From positions 36,028,001-36,092,000 of the forward strand of contig NC_070614.1 in assembly GCF_027172205.1 (NCBI RefSeq): DNA of 64,000 nt. The letters are read 5' to 3'. This document shows, piece after piece, positions 10,860 through 22,330 of the stretch. Both the position numbers and the translations under genes were made by a program. The notes under the pieces were generated by a model, which was not told where the DNA came from, did no database searches, and worked only from the letters and a program-made list of their open reading frames with translations. Position 1 is the first letter of the stretch. Each line of letters opens with the position of its first letter. Source of the DNA: Podarcis raffonei. Taxonomy: Eukaryota; Chordata; Lepidosauria; Squamata; Lacertidae.

Positions 10860-13800
10860 TTGGCACAACCCATCCAGCAGGACCATTTGTGTGTTCAACT
10901 CCTCCACCACCATGAGATTAGCTGGCAAATGTGGACACCCAGAGAACCTCTCAGCAGTTGTTTGCCACAGCCCCTTTGGCACTTGCCCAAATAGATGAGC
11001 AGCAAGTCCACTGGGCATCAAGAGAACAGCTGAAGATGCTGGTAGAAAAAGAGATTAGTCACAAAAAGAAGAAGAAAATAAAGAATGATGCTGGGTGGGG
11101 CTTCGGGAACAGAAATACAGGGCAAGACACACACCCAAGAAGGGGGCAAACCCAGGGTCACACACATATACAGGTCTTGGCATATTTGTAATGCAACCCA
11201 CAATTAACAATCAAGGCTGCAGAGTAGTTGACACAAAACCTATCCAGACATGAACTGCCCCTCAGGTGGTGATGTTTAAACCCAAGAGTTAAACCCTCCA
11301 ACGTTTTCTTGCACCATTAACCACGCTTCCTTAATACCCCAGAAGCCCTTAGAAGAGAAACAAACAGAAAAAAACACCCCACATATTGAGATTATCAAAG
11401 CACTGAAAACCCATTATCTCAGAATCCTCCCCTCCCCAACCTCCCAGTTCAATTCATTTCCACTTTCAGACTCTACAATCCCAATCAAAGTCATGACATT
11501 AAAGACTCCAAATATAAGACTTCAGACGCCCATCATCCCAATCCCAACAGCAATATGCATTTTCCTGTCTGTCCCCCCACCCCACCCCAATGGGGAAAAA
11601 CTCAAGCCCCTCCCTTAATGACGTTACACTCCCGCAAAGCCAACCCCTGAGGTAACAAAATCCCCCCTCCCAATATAATTATTCAAGTACATTTGGTTCT
11701 CCCTGACCCGCCTCTCCCACACCACTATGGGATATTTCATGCTCCAAATCTTAAACTTCCCCCTCCTCGTTTCCCCATCAGCTTCACGACGCAACATAGG
11801 GCTGAACCGATTTGCCCAACGGCTGTAAAGGAGGATTATTGGGGGCTTCTAGGTGTCATATCCTGCCCCAATTGTATGTGATGTCAAATATGTGTCCAGC
11901 TGGGGGTGGGGGAAGGGATGTATAGGCTGCACCATCACTTTCTGCAAGAGGCACTGTGCGAGTTGCGGGGAACGAGTGACCTTGCAGGTGTTGTTGCATT
12001 CCTGTCATCAGCCCCAGCCGGTCTTGGCCAATGGCGGAGGATGATGGGAACTGCAGCCAACAACACCTGGAGGGTTACAGGCTTGCCACCGACACTGCAC
12101 AGGCCTTGGCAACCACATGAGCCTTTTGCTTCTGCTTATGGAATCACCTAGCCTTCCCTTGTGCCTCACCAGCACACCCTGTTGGCTGAGGGGGATGGGA
12201 GCGGTAGCTCAGAACATCTGGAAGGCAGCAATTCAGATACCCAAATGCTGTTCTCTGTTGGACCCTTCTCTGCTGTATGCCATCACCCTCCCCTTCCCAA
12301 GATGGCCTCTGAGAAGCATCTGCTGCTGGAATCGGGGACAGAAGCTTTTTTGCCAATTTGACGGTCTCAAGCGGTATTATCCAGTTCCTCAGCAAAGTTA
12401 AGCAGTTGAGAAGGCCAAACTGCTCCAGCCATTTACTTGTGCCTTATTTTGAGCCCCTGTTCTTCCTCGAAGCGGGCACATGCACCCAGCTCTCTCCTGG
12501 CACCCACGCAGCAGGAGGGATGGCTTGGTGACTGAAAGGTTGCCTAGCTAAGAAGACGACTACAGGAAGTGGATTTTGCCAGTTACGGGGCAAAGCAGGC
12601 CCCCAAACCACCCAATATATACCTCAGCAGTTCCAGCAGCATAGCTTTCTGCCACCCTTCACCCCCTTGTGCCAGACAGTCCCACACCTGTCTGTCTCCA
12701 TCTGCCATGAACAACTTTCTCCGAAACATCAGGGAAGATGCTGACTGGTAATAAGTATTTTTGAAAACCCATTACAATGAACAACTGATGAACTGGAGGA
12801 AAGGGGAACAAAGAAGCAGACAGCACCCAAGACTGCTAGGCAAAGACAAAAGCTCTGCCCCCTTACAGTAAGCAGTTAAGTTTCCAAGCACCTGTTGGCA
12901 AGAAAGTAAACGCCACGTGTTTCAAGGTGCGCTGCCAGCACGGTAGCACAGGTTTCGGGGTGTTATGTGCTGATATGCAGTCTCTGTGCATGTGGGGGAA
13001 AGGAGAGAAAGAGGAGAAGCCACACTGAGCCAAATGCCCCCATCACAGGTAGGATTAAGATATTCCACACTGGCACATGGAGTAGGAAGGTTTGCCAGAA
13101 CAGTTTGGTGCTTTTCTTCTTCTTTTCTTTTCGCCTAAACCCCTGGAGGACAATTAATCCATTAAAATACAGAACGGAGAAGAGATGAGCAGCGAGATGA
13201 GAAAACTCTGTGGGATAGACAGAAACCCAACCTGCAAACCCTCCTCACTTCTTCTGCTTTTTAAGCAACCAAGGCTCTCTCCAGCTTCTGAAAGCTTTTT
13301 CCAGGGGACAGAACAAAGCAGGTGAATTTCCTTCTTGCAATGTCTTCTGTTCCACTTGGAGAACAACTGCTTTCTAAAAGCACTTCTCTTGCTTTCTTGA
13401 CTTGGAGCATATGCATGAGTGCCTCTCTTTAGCACCACCTAGAGTTTTTCTCTAGAAAAACAGATGGATCTGGTAGAATGAAACAAGGCTCTGGAATTCC
13501 TACTGTTTTAACAGGTATGGAAGTTTCCTCAAAACAAGGACAGGCAAACAGAAAAACAAAGACCCAACACACAAATCGGTTGCTGCAGAGTCTCTGCCTA
13601 AATTCACTTCCTCGGCAGTGCTGATTCTTAGCCGGGTCAGGAAGTTGCCTTGAAATCCTGAAATCCAAACCACTATCATCTGCTCAGACAATTTCTCAAG
13701 TTCTGCAGGGAAAGAATTTGGTTCTCTCCTCTTGAGGATTTCTCAATCTGCATTTCTAGAGTGGTCTCACTTGAGTTTGAGAGATGCCACCTGAGAGAGT

Positions 13801-14172
13801 CATCCTCTTTCTCAAAAACTGAACAGGAATTCAGCAGCATCGACAGACCCTCCAGCAAACAAGAACAGCCACTCAGATCCTTCATTTCATAGTCCAAAAA
13901 CACTCCATGTCCTCTGACCCTAAGAGGCACAGATAGGCAAAAAGCAAAGCCAAATAGTACACATTCCTTGGGTGAAAGAAGGGTGTGCACTTAAAAAGAA
14001 AAAAAAGGCACCAAGATAATGACAGCATTTGTTTTAAAAGCTCCCCTGCCCATAACAGGAGGGGGAAAATCCTAGCCAATTTTCATTCTTTGATTAGAAA
14101 AAAAGAGGGGAAAGTGACTCCCCCCTTTGTCATCACAATGAAAAGGCCCCCCTTTGGTGGGGGGGCTGAGGA
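10860..14172. other. BAX downstream region, no further exons seen
   Basis: Directly downstream of the BAX stop codon, and may in part be 3' UTR. I see no AATAAA on the minus strand closer than 10210-10215. A decayed hAT-type palindrome is near 11999-12085. Short ORFs here have no splice context or protein-like composition. Confidence 0.35.
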
Positions 14173-14274
14173 TTAAGACATTTTCCAGAAGGTCAGCGAG
14201 GCAGTCAAGACACCTGCGGCAAATACAGCGATGGTCTGCCAAGTGGGGGTGCCAAAGTAGGACAGGAGGCCTTC
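14173..14274 (-). CDS. BAX: BAX coding exon 6 (tail anchor)
   Basis: Acceptor TTTTCCTTCCAG. EGLLSYFGTPTWQT completes BH2, then a hydrophobic helix and TAA stop at 14173-14175. Confidence 0.95.
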   Translation of the reverse strand, partial: EGLLSYFGTPTWQTIAVFAAGVLTASLTFWKMS

Positions 14275-17200
14275 CTGGAAGGAAAAGAAAAAAGGATGGC
14301 AGTAGTGAGAAAAAGCATGCAGAGACATGTCAGAGGCAGTCAAGTCCCACTAATGGCAACTGCGGGAGGGGAGAGGGCTCTTGCGCTCAGGTCTTGCTTG
14401 CATGCTTCCCAAAGGTATCTGGCTGACTGCTGTGAGAACAGGATGCTGGACCACTGACTGATCCAGAAGGACACTCTTAACAAGTTCTTAAACAGCTGTC
14501 CATGGAGGTGCAGGTTAATTCTGTGTCCAGGGCGGCTGTCTACCAGCTCCACCTGGTATGCAGGCTGAGACCCTACCTGCCCACAGACTGGCTTGCCAGA
14601 GTGGTGCACGCTGTAGTTATCTCCCACTCGGACTACCGCAATGCGCTCTACGTGGGGCTACCTTTGAAGGTGACCCGGAAACTGCAATTAATCCAGAATG
14701 CGGCAGCTAGACTGGTGACTGAGAGTGGCCGCCGGGACCACATAACACCGGTCCTGAGAGATCTGCATTGGCTCCCAGTACGTTTCCGAGCACAATTCAA
14801 AGTGTTGGTGCTGACCTTTAAAGCCCTAAACGGCCTCGGTCCTGTATACCTGAAGGAGCATCTCCACCCCCATCATTCAGCCCGGACACTGAGATCCAGC
14901 GCTGAGGGCCTTCTGGCAGTTCCCTCATTGCGAGAAGTGAGGTTACAGGGAACCAGACAGAGGGCCTTCTCGGTAGTGGCACCTGCCCTGTGGAACGCCC
15001 TTTAGATGCAAAGGAAATAAGCAGCTATCTTATTTTTAAAAGACATCTGAAGGCAGCCCTGTTTAGGGAAGTTTTTAATATTTAATGCTGTATTGTTTTT
15101 AGCACTTGATTGGAAGCCGCCCAGAGTGGCTGGGGAAACTCAGCCAGATGGGCGGGGTATAAATAATAGATGATGATGATGATTATACTGCAATGCTCCA
15201 TGATGGGAGAAAAGCCCCGTGTTAGTATTTGGATCTGCTCCAATCACATGTGGAAAGGGGCGGAAGAGGGGTACAGTTTTAAACAGCAAAAAACAGTGGG
15301 GGGGGATGCCAGCAGACTGTGTTAAACCTTCTCTCCAATCACAAGTTACTGCCCTGCAGCCTCTGCTCCTTCAACGCCACCCCCACCGGCCCAACCAGGT
15401 ACTCTTCTCTCCAGCTAACCTTGTTAAAGGAACAGAGATCAGTCAAAAGGAAAAAAAGTATTGACTGGGGTGGGGGGAAGGGCTGCAGAAGGTAAAATCT
15501 AGGAGCAAGAATTGCTTGCTTCCTATCACCAAAAAGACATCAACAAAAGGCAACGTATATTCAGATTTCCAGAATATGTAAGCTTTTTAAGGTATGATAA
15601 ACTAATCAGTGAGAAAGGCAGCTGAAGCTGTTATTTGACACCCATACTCACTAAACGGGCTACTCAAATCATGCTGACTACCCAGCAGTCTTGCAAGGCT
15701 TCCTCATTGTTCACTTTTAAGGTGCAATCATCATCATCATCACTCTACAAAATTAGGCTGCTGTAAATGAGAAAGCACTGTGGAAAACCAGGAGTGGATT
15801 TACTTGTTAAAGGATTTGTGTGTTCACTTTTGGTACTGAAAACACAATGCCTGTCCTGAGCTTCGTGTACACAGAGACACTCTGTCCCTTCATTCCAAGT
15901 GTTTCCCACCTGATTCTGGCTGGTATGGTTCTCGTAAAAAAACAACAACCCAAAACTCAAGCAGATTCCATCAGCCTGAAGTCTGCCCACTCCTAGCCTA
16001 AGATTTTCTACGCCCCAAAGCATCACTGTATACTCACCCATCCTCCCTGGGCTTGGATCCAGGACAGGACGTGATTCTGGATGTATTCCATGGTCCAGCT
16101 GATGATCGTCCTTATGAGCTCTGGTAATTTAGTGCAAATTGCCTGCCCAAGGGTGAGGAAAGGGAAAAAGAGGGAAGAGCAGCCCGTTATTAGATGCACT
16201 GAAGGAGAGGCCAGACCAGACGGGGTGGGGCTGGGAACATGACACACCCACCTTGAGGACCAGCTTGCAAGCAAAGTAAAAAAGAGCCACCACACGGCCC
16301 CAGTTGAAGGTTCCATCCGAGAACATCTCTGCAGCCACTCGGAAAAAAACTTCCTTGGGAGGATACATCTGAACTTGCTCTATCATTCTGCAGGGGACAC
16401 AGGATAAGTAGCAGCTCAGGTTAGGCATGCTTCCAGCCACAAAGAAGATGCTGGCAACACTGAGGTTTCCTCCCACACAAACCACAAAGCGCTTGGGCTC
16501 AGTGCAGACTCGGAAAAAGAGACACCTAGCACTGAGCTGAGGCTTCTGTAAAAAGCTAACGCCATTTAATAAGTTCGGCAGACATGCATCTGACAAGGCA
16601 GAGAGTCAACCACAGAGAAGAGATCAGAAAGTCACCCAGCCGAATTTTGCCCTCTAGACTCCAACCCCATCCGGATAGGCAGTAGTCGAGGAGTTGTAAG
16701 ATCAGTGACATCAGAAAGACAACCAGTTTCCCCATCCCTACTCCAAAGCAAGATGGTCCACAGTGGGTACCCGGCTTCCTTTGCATGAAATAGAGCATAT
16801 TAAAACCCGGGTGTAAATGTGCACTCCAAAAAGAGCTCCAGCAAAATTTGAGGATGCCAGAAAAGAAATGTAACCATACCCAGATGCCTAGCCTATGTTA
16901 TGGGAAGCAAGGGAGCAAAAAAACAAAAACAAAACCCCAACACATTTATTTACAGGTGGAATATGAAACAAAAGCCACCCACAAAGTTCCCCAAAGGCGC
17001 AGAAGCAGATTCTAATCAGCATCCTGTCTCCCGTTGCAGGAATGTTTGATGTCCATGCAAAAGGAGTGGAAACACTTCTATTTTACTTGGTCTTGTCTGT
17101 CCCCAGAAGCCCCATGCAGTGATGCAGTAAGTTCTCTCTCTAGGCCAGCCTTAAATATTTCATCACACACTAGGGCCACCGAGAAGCAGAAGCCAGGAAT

Positions 17201-20200
17201 GGGTGATGCAGAAGGACAGGGGAAGAGAGGGAGGAGGTGTCAAAGATGGAAAACAAGCTAGTGTCTCAATAACCACTTGGTGAGGAGGAGAATTAGCCTA
17301 GCCTAGCTGGAATCACAGCAAAACCTGCCTTCTAACCCCATTTTTGACACTGCGTCACCTGGAGAGGATCTTGCAGGTGTGCTCTCTCTCTCTGTGCTCA
17401 AAGCATGCGAACATACACAGCAAGAGGTTCTTGGAATAGAACTGCATTTCATCTGTCCATATCGAGCTGGGGAATCACTTCCAGCTGGCAAGCCAGATTC
17501 ATTGTGGCTTCTGTGGGCCACATTTGACAGGTGGGTGGGGCCATCTAACCTGTCTAGCACCGGATCTCATATAACATTTGGTGTGTTTGACTCTTGGCTG
17601 AAGCAGCACAGCTTGCACTTGGGATCAGATTTAAACGCGGCCAAGTACAAGTCGTGCTGGAAGAGGAAATGGGGAACCTTCCCTGAATAAAAAGGAGTGG
17701 TATTTTGGGCAGACGTCCAAATCCATTCAGAATCCCCGGAGTGAACCAAACCCCGGTGGCGAGGTTTATATGCGGCACAAAACCTAAACAGCATCCCCAC
17801 AGAGAGCTACAACTTCCAGAAGGTTTAGCAATCAATCCCTCTTCCCCGAGAAATACAGTGGTACCTCGGGTTACAAACACCTCGGGTTACAAACACCTCG
17901 GGTTACAGACTCCACTAACCCAGAAGTAGTACCTCGGGTTAAGAACTTTGCCCCAGGATGAGAACAGAAATGGTGCGCTGGCGTCGCGGCAGCAGCAGGA
18001 GGCCCCATTAGCTAAAGTGGTTAAGAATGATTTCAGGTTAAGAATGGACCTCCTGAATGAATTAAGTTCGTAACCAGAGGTACCACTGTATGGGGATTTT
18101 AGGTCTGTTAGGGGAACAATGTCTCCTAATAACTCTCAGCTCCCTTAAACTATACTTCCTAGGGCCCTTTGGGGGAAGCCATGCTTGGTTAAAGTGGTAT
18201 AATAACAACAACTGTACACTACAGAAGTAGACAAGGTGGATGCAGCAGGTAGCTTTTTTCCACGACACCTTGTATGAGGTATGTCCTCTCCAGAAATGCT
18301 CACTGAGTACATGCTGTAATCTCTTTGCTGCCCCAGGCAAATGTTTATTTTTTGTGATTCAAGTAACTTTTTACTGATGTTGTTGTTTTAGTGCTCTTGT
18401 TGCTTTGTGCTTTTTTAATCCTACCTGCGCTGTTTTAATCCTGCATCTTTCCAGGAGCTTATGGTGAAGGACAGTTAACAAGTTAAACTAAGAAAAAGCA
18501 AGTTCCTCTTCTGCATACACAGCACAGGGATGGGCATTTCCCCTTGCTATCAATAAAGAGGCACAGAATTGGTAGAGGACAGAAAGGCAATTGTGCTTCC
18601 GCTGGTTCTACTCCCATTTGCCAATAAACAATACCAGGAAGAAGGGCCTATTACCCTGGTTTCTCGCCCCCACGTGACAGTAAAACGCACCTCTGCAGCT
18701 CCATGTTCCCGTCCAGCTCGTCTCCAATTCGGCGCAGGCAATCGCTCAGCTGCTTGGTTTTCGGGTCACAAGCCTCAGACTCGGAGACCCCGAGCTCTGC
18801 CATTGTCGCATCAATACGTCCCGAGTCTCCACAGCACTGCACTCGGTCCCTGATAAAGCTGCCACAGAACGCAAGAGAGAGATCATAGGGAAGTCTTCAG
18901 CCAGAGAGAGCTAACCCCAATCCCACTGCTCACCAGAGGAAGCCCCAAGCACAAAAGTCAAGGCTTTATGTCCTCCTTCCCTAGAAAGCTCTGCTATAGT
19001 AAGGGAACCTGCGCCTCTTCAGATGTTGTTGAGATTATGACTTCCACAATCCCCAAACGTGCTAATGGGCTGATAAATGCTGGCAGCATGAGAACACCGG
19101 TGTGGGGCACTGGTCCCCCACCACTGCAGTACAAGTGAGCTTCCAGACATTTCCTGCAGATATGTTTCCGCTCTGAGCACTCACCCCTTGAGAAGAACAG
19201 TTCCCGTCTGAAGAATCTGATCTGATCTGGAGCCTGGAAGGAATAGAAGCATGACGTGAAAATAAGCAAGGCAGAGGAGAGATGGTCCCTAGGTATAGAA
19301 GGGCAGCACCCTTGAACAACACCAAGCTGAACCACATTTCCGCTTCCCACAGCAACCAATCAAATGCTCCCTCAAAGCCCACAAACAGGGCACAGGAGCA
19401 AGAGCCTTCCTTTATTATCCTTCTTTATTAAATCTGTACACCACCCTACATCTCCATTTCCCAGGGCAGTTCGCAACAGCAAAGTACAAAATACATAATA
19501 AAACAGAAACAAAGACAGAACAATAACAGCCCCTCCCACAAACACATTTTAAAAGCCATAGAATGTTAATCAGTCGAACTCCTGGTTGAAAAGAAACATT
19601 TTCGTCCGGTACCTAAAGATATGTAATAAAGGTGCCAGGCAAGCCTCCCTGGGGAGAGCGTTCCACCAATGCGGAGCCACCACAGAAAAGGCCACCCTCT
19701 GGAGCTCTCAGGAATCACATGAAGAAGGGCCTCAGAAGATTATCACATGGTCCTCTGGGTGGGTTCATTCCTTGAGTGTCACGTCCCAGCAACTAGTACT
19801 CAGCAACATACTGCATCTGGGCACATAGGTCCCATCATAATGAACAGCTATGTATCCTCCTTGAATTTGCTTTCTTGCGCTTTAAAGCCACAGCAGACAT
19901 CATCACATCTTACGGCAGTGAAAGGTGTAAGTTAATCATGCACTGTGTGAAGCTGTACTTTTTGTCTGAACGTTCTTTTTTCCAAAGCATATTTTACTTT
20001 TCAGTTTAGTTTAACGGGACAACTCCCTGGCCCCGATGCTCTGACACAGAAGACTCTCTGTCCTACTAGAGAAAACAAGAGCCCCAGATCCCATCTGCTC
20101 TTACACACTGGGACCACTCCCCACTTCTCCTGGAGATGGAAGCAGGAGACTCACTGAAGCTCAGGAGAAGCTCACAAGACTTTCCTCCCCTACTGCCCCA

Positions 20201-22120
20201 GGTAAACAAACCCATTTGCCTTTCGTTTCCCTGAGCAGACTCCCGTTTCTCATAAATGTGTTTTTTTATCGTTATGACTAATCATTTGCGTGGCACTTCT
20301 TGTTTTTTACTGCTCTGTCATTCATCTTTACAGTGGCTGACTCAGGTGACAGCTTTTGTTTCTCGTTTAAAGCTTGAGACAAAAGTGTTGGGCCCAAGAC
20401 TGAGACGAGGTCTACACGTTACACCCATCACAAGAAGCTGACTTGGAGCAACCTTCCAGAGTGATTTGGAAAAAGCAGAGCAACTGCAGGCTGATTTTTA
20501 AAATCTGGGTCCACATGGCAAGTATATTGTATAGAGTGGCCTGTAGTCATTAGCTGAAATGGGATTTGAAGCCACCTCTTGAGCCACCACTTTATGTACA
20601 AGATTAGGATGCGAAAATTGGAGCTTCTCAGTCCCTTTCCTAAATGCTTTGTTTGTATTCTACAGCACATTTACACAGATAATCATTCCACACTTCCTTC
20701 ACAATCCCACCACAGCTCCCCATAAGGTATCTTAGGCAAACTCCCTGCCCGAGACCAGACAATTTATCCACTCATCTGCCTGCAGAGAATCATAGAATTG
20801 TAGAGTTGGAAGGAACCCCAAGGATCATCTAGTCCAACCCCCTGCAATGCAGGAATATGCAGCGGTCGCATAAGGGGACTGAACCTGCAACCTTGACATT
20901 ATCAGCACCACGCTCTAACTAACCCAGCTCACACAGAGCAAAGAGTTGTTTGACTAAAATATAAGAAACCTTCTTTGCTACCCTGAACAATTCCGCTACT
21001 CCTCCATAATAGTTAAGTCTGACACAATGTTCAGTGTGCATCCCTGAACAAAACAAAGCCTGTTATGTGCGAGAGCATTTTGCTCACATACACTGCTTGC
21101 CACATGGATCTAAATTTAGGCGGTAAGATTCAAGGAGGCATCTACTTGCCTCTAAATTTACACAGAAGCCCCATAATGCTAAGTTGTCCAGGCACCCCAG
21201 AAAACAAACAAAACGATTAAAAGGCAACACAAAACAATAAGAACATGGGTTTTAAAATTAAGAGGACCAGACACTAGCTGTTTGAAAGGCCTGGGTGAAA
21301 GGCAAAAAAGATGGTGTTAGGCAAACCCGTGGTGGTAAATGCCTCACTTTGTTTGACCAGGGGCACTTGGCTGGCGAGAAGGACCACCAACTTGACATGA
21401 ATGACTCGTTTATCAGGGATAACACAAGGAGTTAGGTAAACTCTCACAGAGGACAGATCTGCCTACAACTGCGATAGCTAGGTGAAATACCAGCCGCAGG
21501 GGCGGGGGGTGGGTGGGAGACAATATAGAAGATCAGATTCCCCTTGTCTTCAGACCCTAACTTTTGGGCTTCCCAGTAACAACCAGTTTGCCCACCGTTA
21601 GGCTGGAGCGCGGAGTGGGGGTAGGAAGAGAAACCTGTATGCCGCCGCCACGTGCTTCTTGGCGAAGGGGCAGATTTAAAATAAACAAACAAATCTTAAA
21701 TAAAATCGCCCCCAAAATAATTATATAAATAAATGGAGTACAGCTGCATGCCCTGGCATGCCCACGGACTTCACTAAATGGGTGGACCACTACCGGAAGC
21801 GGGACACTAAAACACACACACACCCCGGACACACATACCCCATGGTCAGTGCATAAATGAGCAAAACCCTCATTTAACTCTGCGGGGTTTAAGTCTGAGC
21901 AGACATACAGAGGGATGGGCGCTGGGTGGGTTCTCTCTCTGTCTGATCCACCCAGATTCTCATGCTCACTAAAGAGGAGGCTTCCCGCCCCCAATTTGCA
22001 GTGCTTTGCCTCTCCCCATAACACTCTCCTCCCCATACCTCCTCGGGCAGGTTCACCCCCTTTCCGCGGTGGGGGCTCCGGCGGCTGCTGCTCCTCTTTC
22101 CCAGGGCCCGCCGCCGCCAT
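14173..22120 (-). CDS. BAX: BAX, apoptosis regulator (six coding exons, 213 aa)
   Basis: BAX is a cytosolic/mitochondrial BCL-2 family effector that oligomerises in the outer mitochondrial membrane to release cytochrome c. Coding exons, read on the minus strand: 22039-22120, 19185-19233, 18691-18858, 16252-16387, 16038-16142 and 14173-14274. All junctions are GT-AG, phases close, and the sum is 642 nt. Motifs: helix 1 QILQTGTVLLKG (about 33-44); BH3 with LRRIGDEL (about 80-98); BH1 FNWGRVVALFYF (127-138); BH2 WIQAQGGWEGLL (173-184); hydrophobic C-terminal anchor (191-211). Human BAX is 192 aa; the extra length is a Pro/Glu-rich N-terminus and a longer helix 1-2 loop. The tail ends FWKMS where human has IWKKMG, so one lysine is absent. 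Cys84 and Cys148 match human Cys62 and Cys126. The start codon has G at -3 and +4. Confidence 0.97.
14345..14483 (+). repeat. CR1 3'-end fragment
   Basis: Contains 'ggctgactgctgtgagaacaggatgctgga' and resembles 27240-27355, a sequence usually found at the end of CR1-type tails. Confidence 0.45.
14505..15187 (+). mobile_element. 5'-truncated CR1/L2-superfamily LINE
   Basis: A 167-codon frame reads SRAAVYQLHLVCRLRPYLP, DYRNALYVGLP, LQLIQNAAARLVT, HITPVLRDLHWLPV and [12 protein letters not shown], the signature C-terminal end of L2/CR1 reverse transcriptases. The 3' end has GGGCGGGGTATAAATAATA followed by (GAT)n, the usual tail. It sits in BAX intron 5, antisense to the gene. A second copy is at 31038-31683. 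Confidence 0.88.
15190..16035. other. BAX intron 5 remainder
   Basis: Non-coding intron sequence with a short ATC microsatellite near 15728-15742. Nothing else recognisable. Confidence 0.5.
16038..16142 (-). CDS. BAX: BAX coding exon 5
   Basis: 35 codons between CTTGGGCAG and GTGAGT. CTKLPELIRTI and LSWIQAQGGW give helices 6-8 and the first half of BH2. Confidence 0.95.
16252..16387 (-). CDS. BAX: BAX coding exon 4 (BH1)
   Basis: Acceptor CCCCTGCAG, donor GTGGGT. Encodes EVFFRVAAEMFSDG and NWGRVVALFYFACKLVLK, the helix 4-5 core. Ser in human ...FASK is Cys here. Confidence 0.96.
16400..17850. other. BAX intron 3, no repeats recognised
   Basis: Unique-looking intronic DNA. ORFs here lack splice context. 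Confidence 0.4.
17856..18088 (+). mobile_element. TA-target MITE, copy 5, with triplicated end
   Basis: Begins CAGTGGTACCTCGGGTTA and ends GAGGTACCACTG, with TA at 17854-17855 and 18089-18090. The left terminus contains three consecutive copies of an 18-bp unit ending in CTCGGGTTACAAACAC, the third diverging at its 3' edge. Located in BAX intron 3. Confidence 0.87.
18095..18200. repeat. Fragment of palindromic MITE ('TTAAAGC...' family)
   Basis: Contains 'gggaagccatgcttggttaaagtgg', matching one arm of the full copies at 10540, 42530 and 63131. Confidence 0.5.
18691..18858 (-). CDS. BAX: BAX coding exon 3 (BH3)
   Basis: Acceptor TGTGGCAG, donor GTGCGT. Encodes FIRDR, a loop without close human identity, then KQLSDCLRRIGDELDGNMEL, nearly identical to the human BH3 helix. 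Confidence 0.95.
19185..19233 (-). CDS. BAX: BAX coding exon 2
   Basis: A 49-nt exon between TTCCTTCCAG and GTGAGTGC. It encodes SDQILQTGTVLLKG, matching human SSEQIMKTGALLLQG (helix 1). Confidence 0.93.
19405..19740 (-). repeat. CR1-type LINE 3' end
   Basis: In minus orientation this reads as a CR1 3' region ending in an AT-rich tail (plus-strand 'tttattaaatctgtacaccaccc'). It includes 'ctccctggggagagcgttccaccaatgcgg' and lies in BAX intron 1. Confidence 0.6.
19745..20780. other. BAX intron 1, unique part
   Basis: No exon or recognised repeat. Confidence 0.4.
20785..20930 (-). repeat. tRNA-Ile-derived SINE
   Basis: Read on the minus strand it starts GGGTTAGTTAGAGCGTGGTG and continues CTGATAATG...AAGGTTGCAGGTTCAGTCCCC, matching the D-arm, anticodon region and T-arm of an isoleucine tRNA. 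The tail 'ttggactagatgatcctt...ccaactctacaattctatgattct' follows. A second copy is at 58674-58813. Confidence 0.8.
21744..21763. promoter_or_regulatory. Candidate p53 response element in BAX intron 1
   Basis: Two directly abutting decamers with CATG cores. On the minus strand they read GGGCATGCCA and GGGCATGCAG. Against RRRCWWGYYY they have one and two mismatches and no spacer. A p53-responsive element in BAX intron 1 is described for mammals, and this lies about 280 bp into the same intron. Binding is inferred. Confidence 0.4.
22039..22120 (-). CDS. BAX: BAX coding exon 1
   Basis: Starts at ATG (22120-22118), encodes 27 residues plus one base, and ends at donor GTATGG. The product is Pro/Glu/Lys-rich and lacks the human MDGSGEQ start, but keeps the same splice phase. 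Confidence 0.9.
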
Positions 22121-22330
22121 CTCTCCTCCTCCACAGCCACCCGGCTCTGCCCAACCCGCGGCCGGCAGCCTCCCTGCAGAAAATCACGTGACATAGTATA
22201 TATAGGAGGGGCGGATATCTAGAGCAGCGAGCGCCGAGGGCGGGAGTGGCCCGTCGCCGGCCACGTGACGGGAGGCAAGGTAGCAGAGAGGCGGAAGGGG
22301 CCGGAGCGAAGTTTCCGGGGTGGAAGGACG
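22121..22330 (-). promoter_or_regulatory. BAX promoter with TATA-like box and E-boxes
   Basis: Reading toward the BAX start there is CACGTG (22262-22267), TATATATA (22197-22204) and a second CACGTG (22185-22190), about 65-145 bp upstream of the ATG, inside a CpG-rich stretch (about 21980-22520). TATA spacing predicts transcription starting near 22170. CACGTG boxes are a known feature of the mammalian BAX promoter. Confidence 0.5.

Noticed and set aside
14502-15005. 167-codon plus-strand ORF inside BAX
   Set aside because: It is the C-terminal piece of an L2/CR1 reverse transcriptase, not a host gene.
20785-20930. tRNA-Ile gene
   Set aside because: No acceptor stem, and LINE-type tail attached: a SINE head. 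The same applies to 1030, 4905, 32358, 34587 and 58674.
21557-22120. 187-codon minus ORF beginning with the BAX start
   Set aside because: It reads through the exon 1 donor (GTATGG) into intron 1. The correct product splices to 19185-19233, as shown by the match to helix 1.
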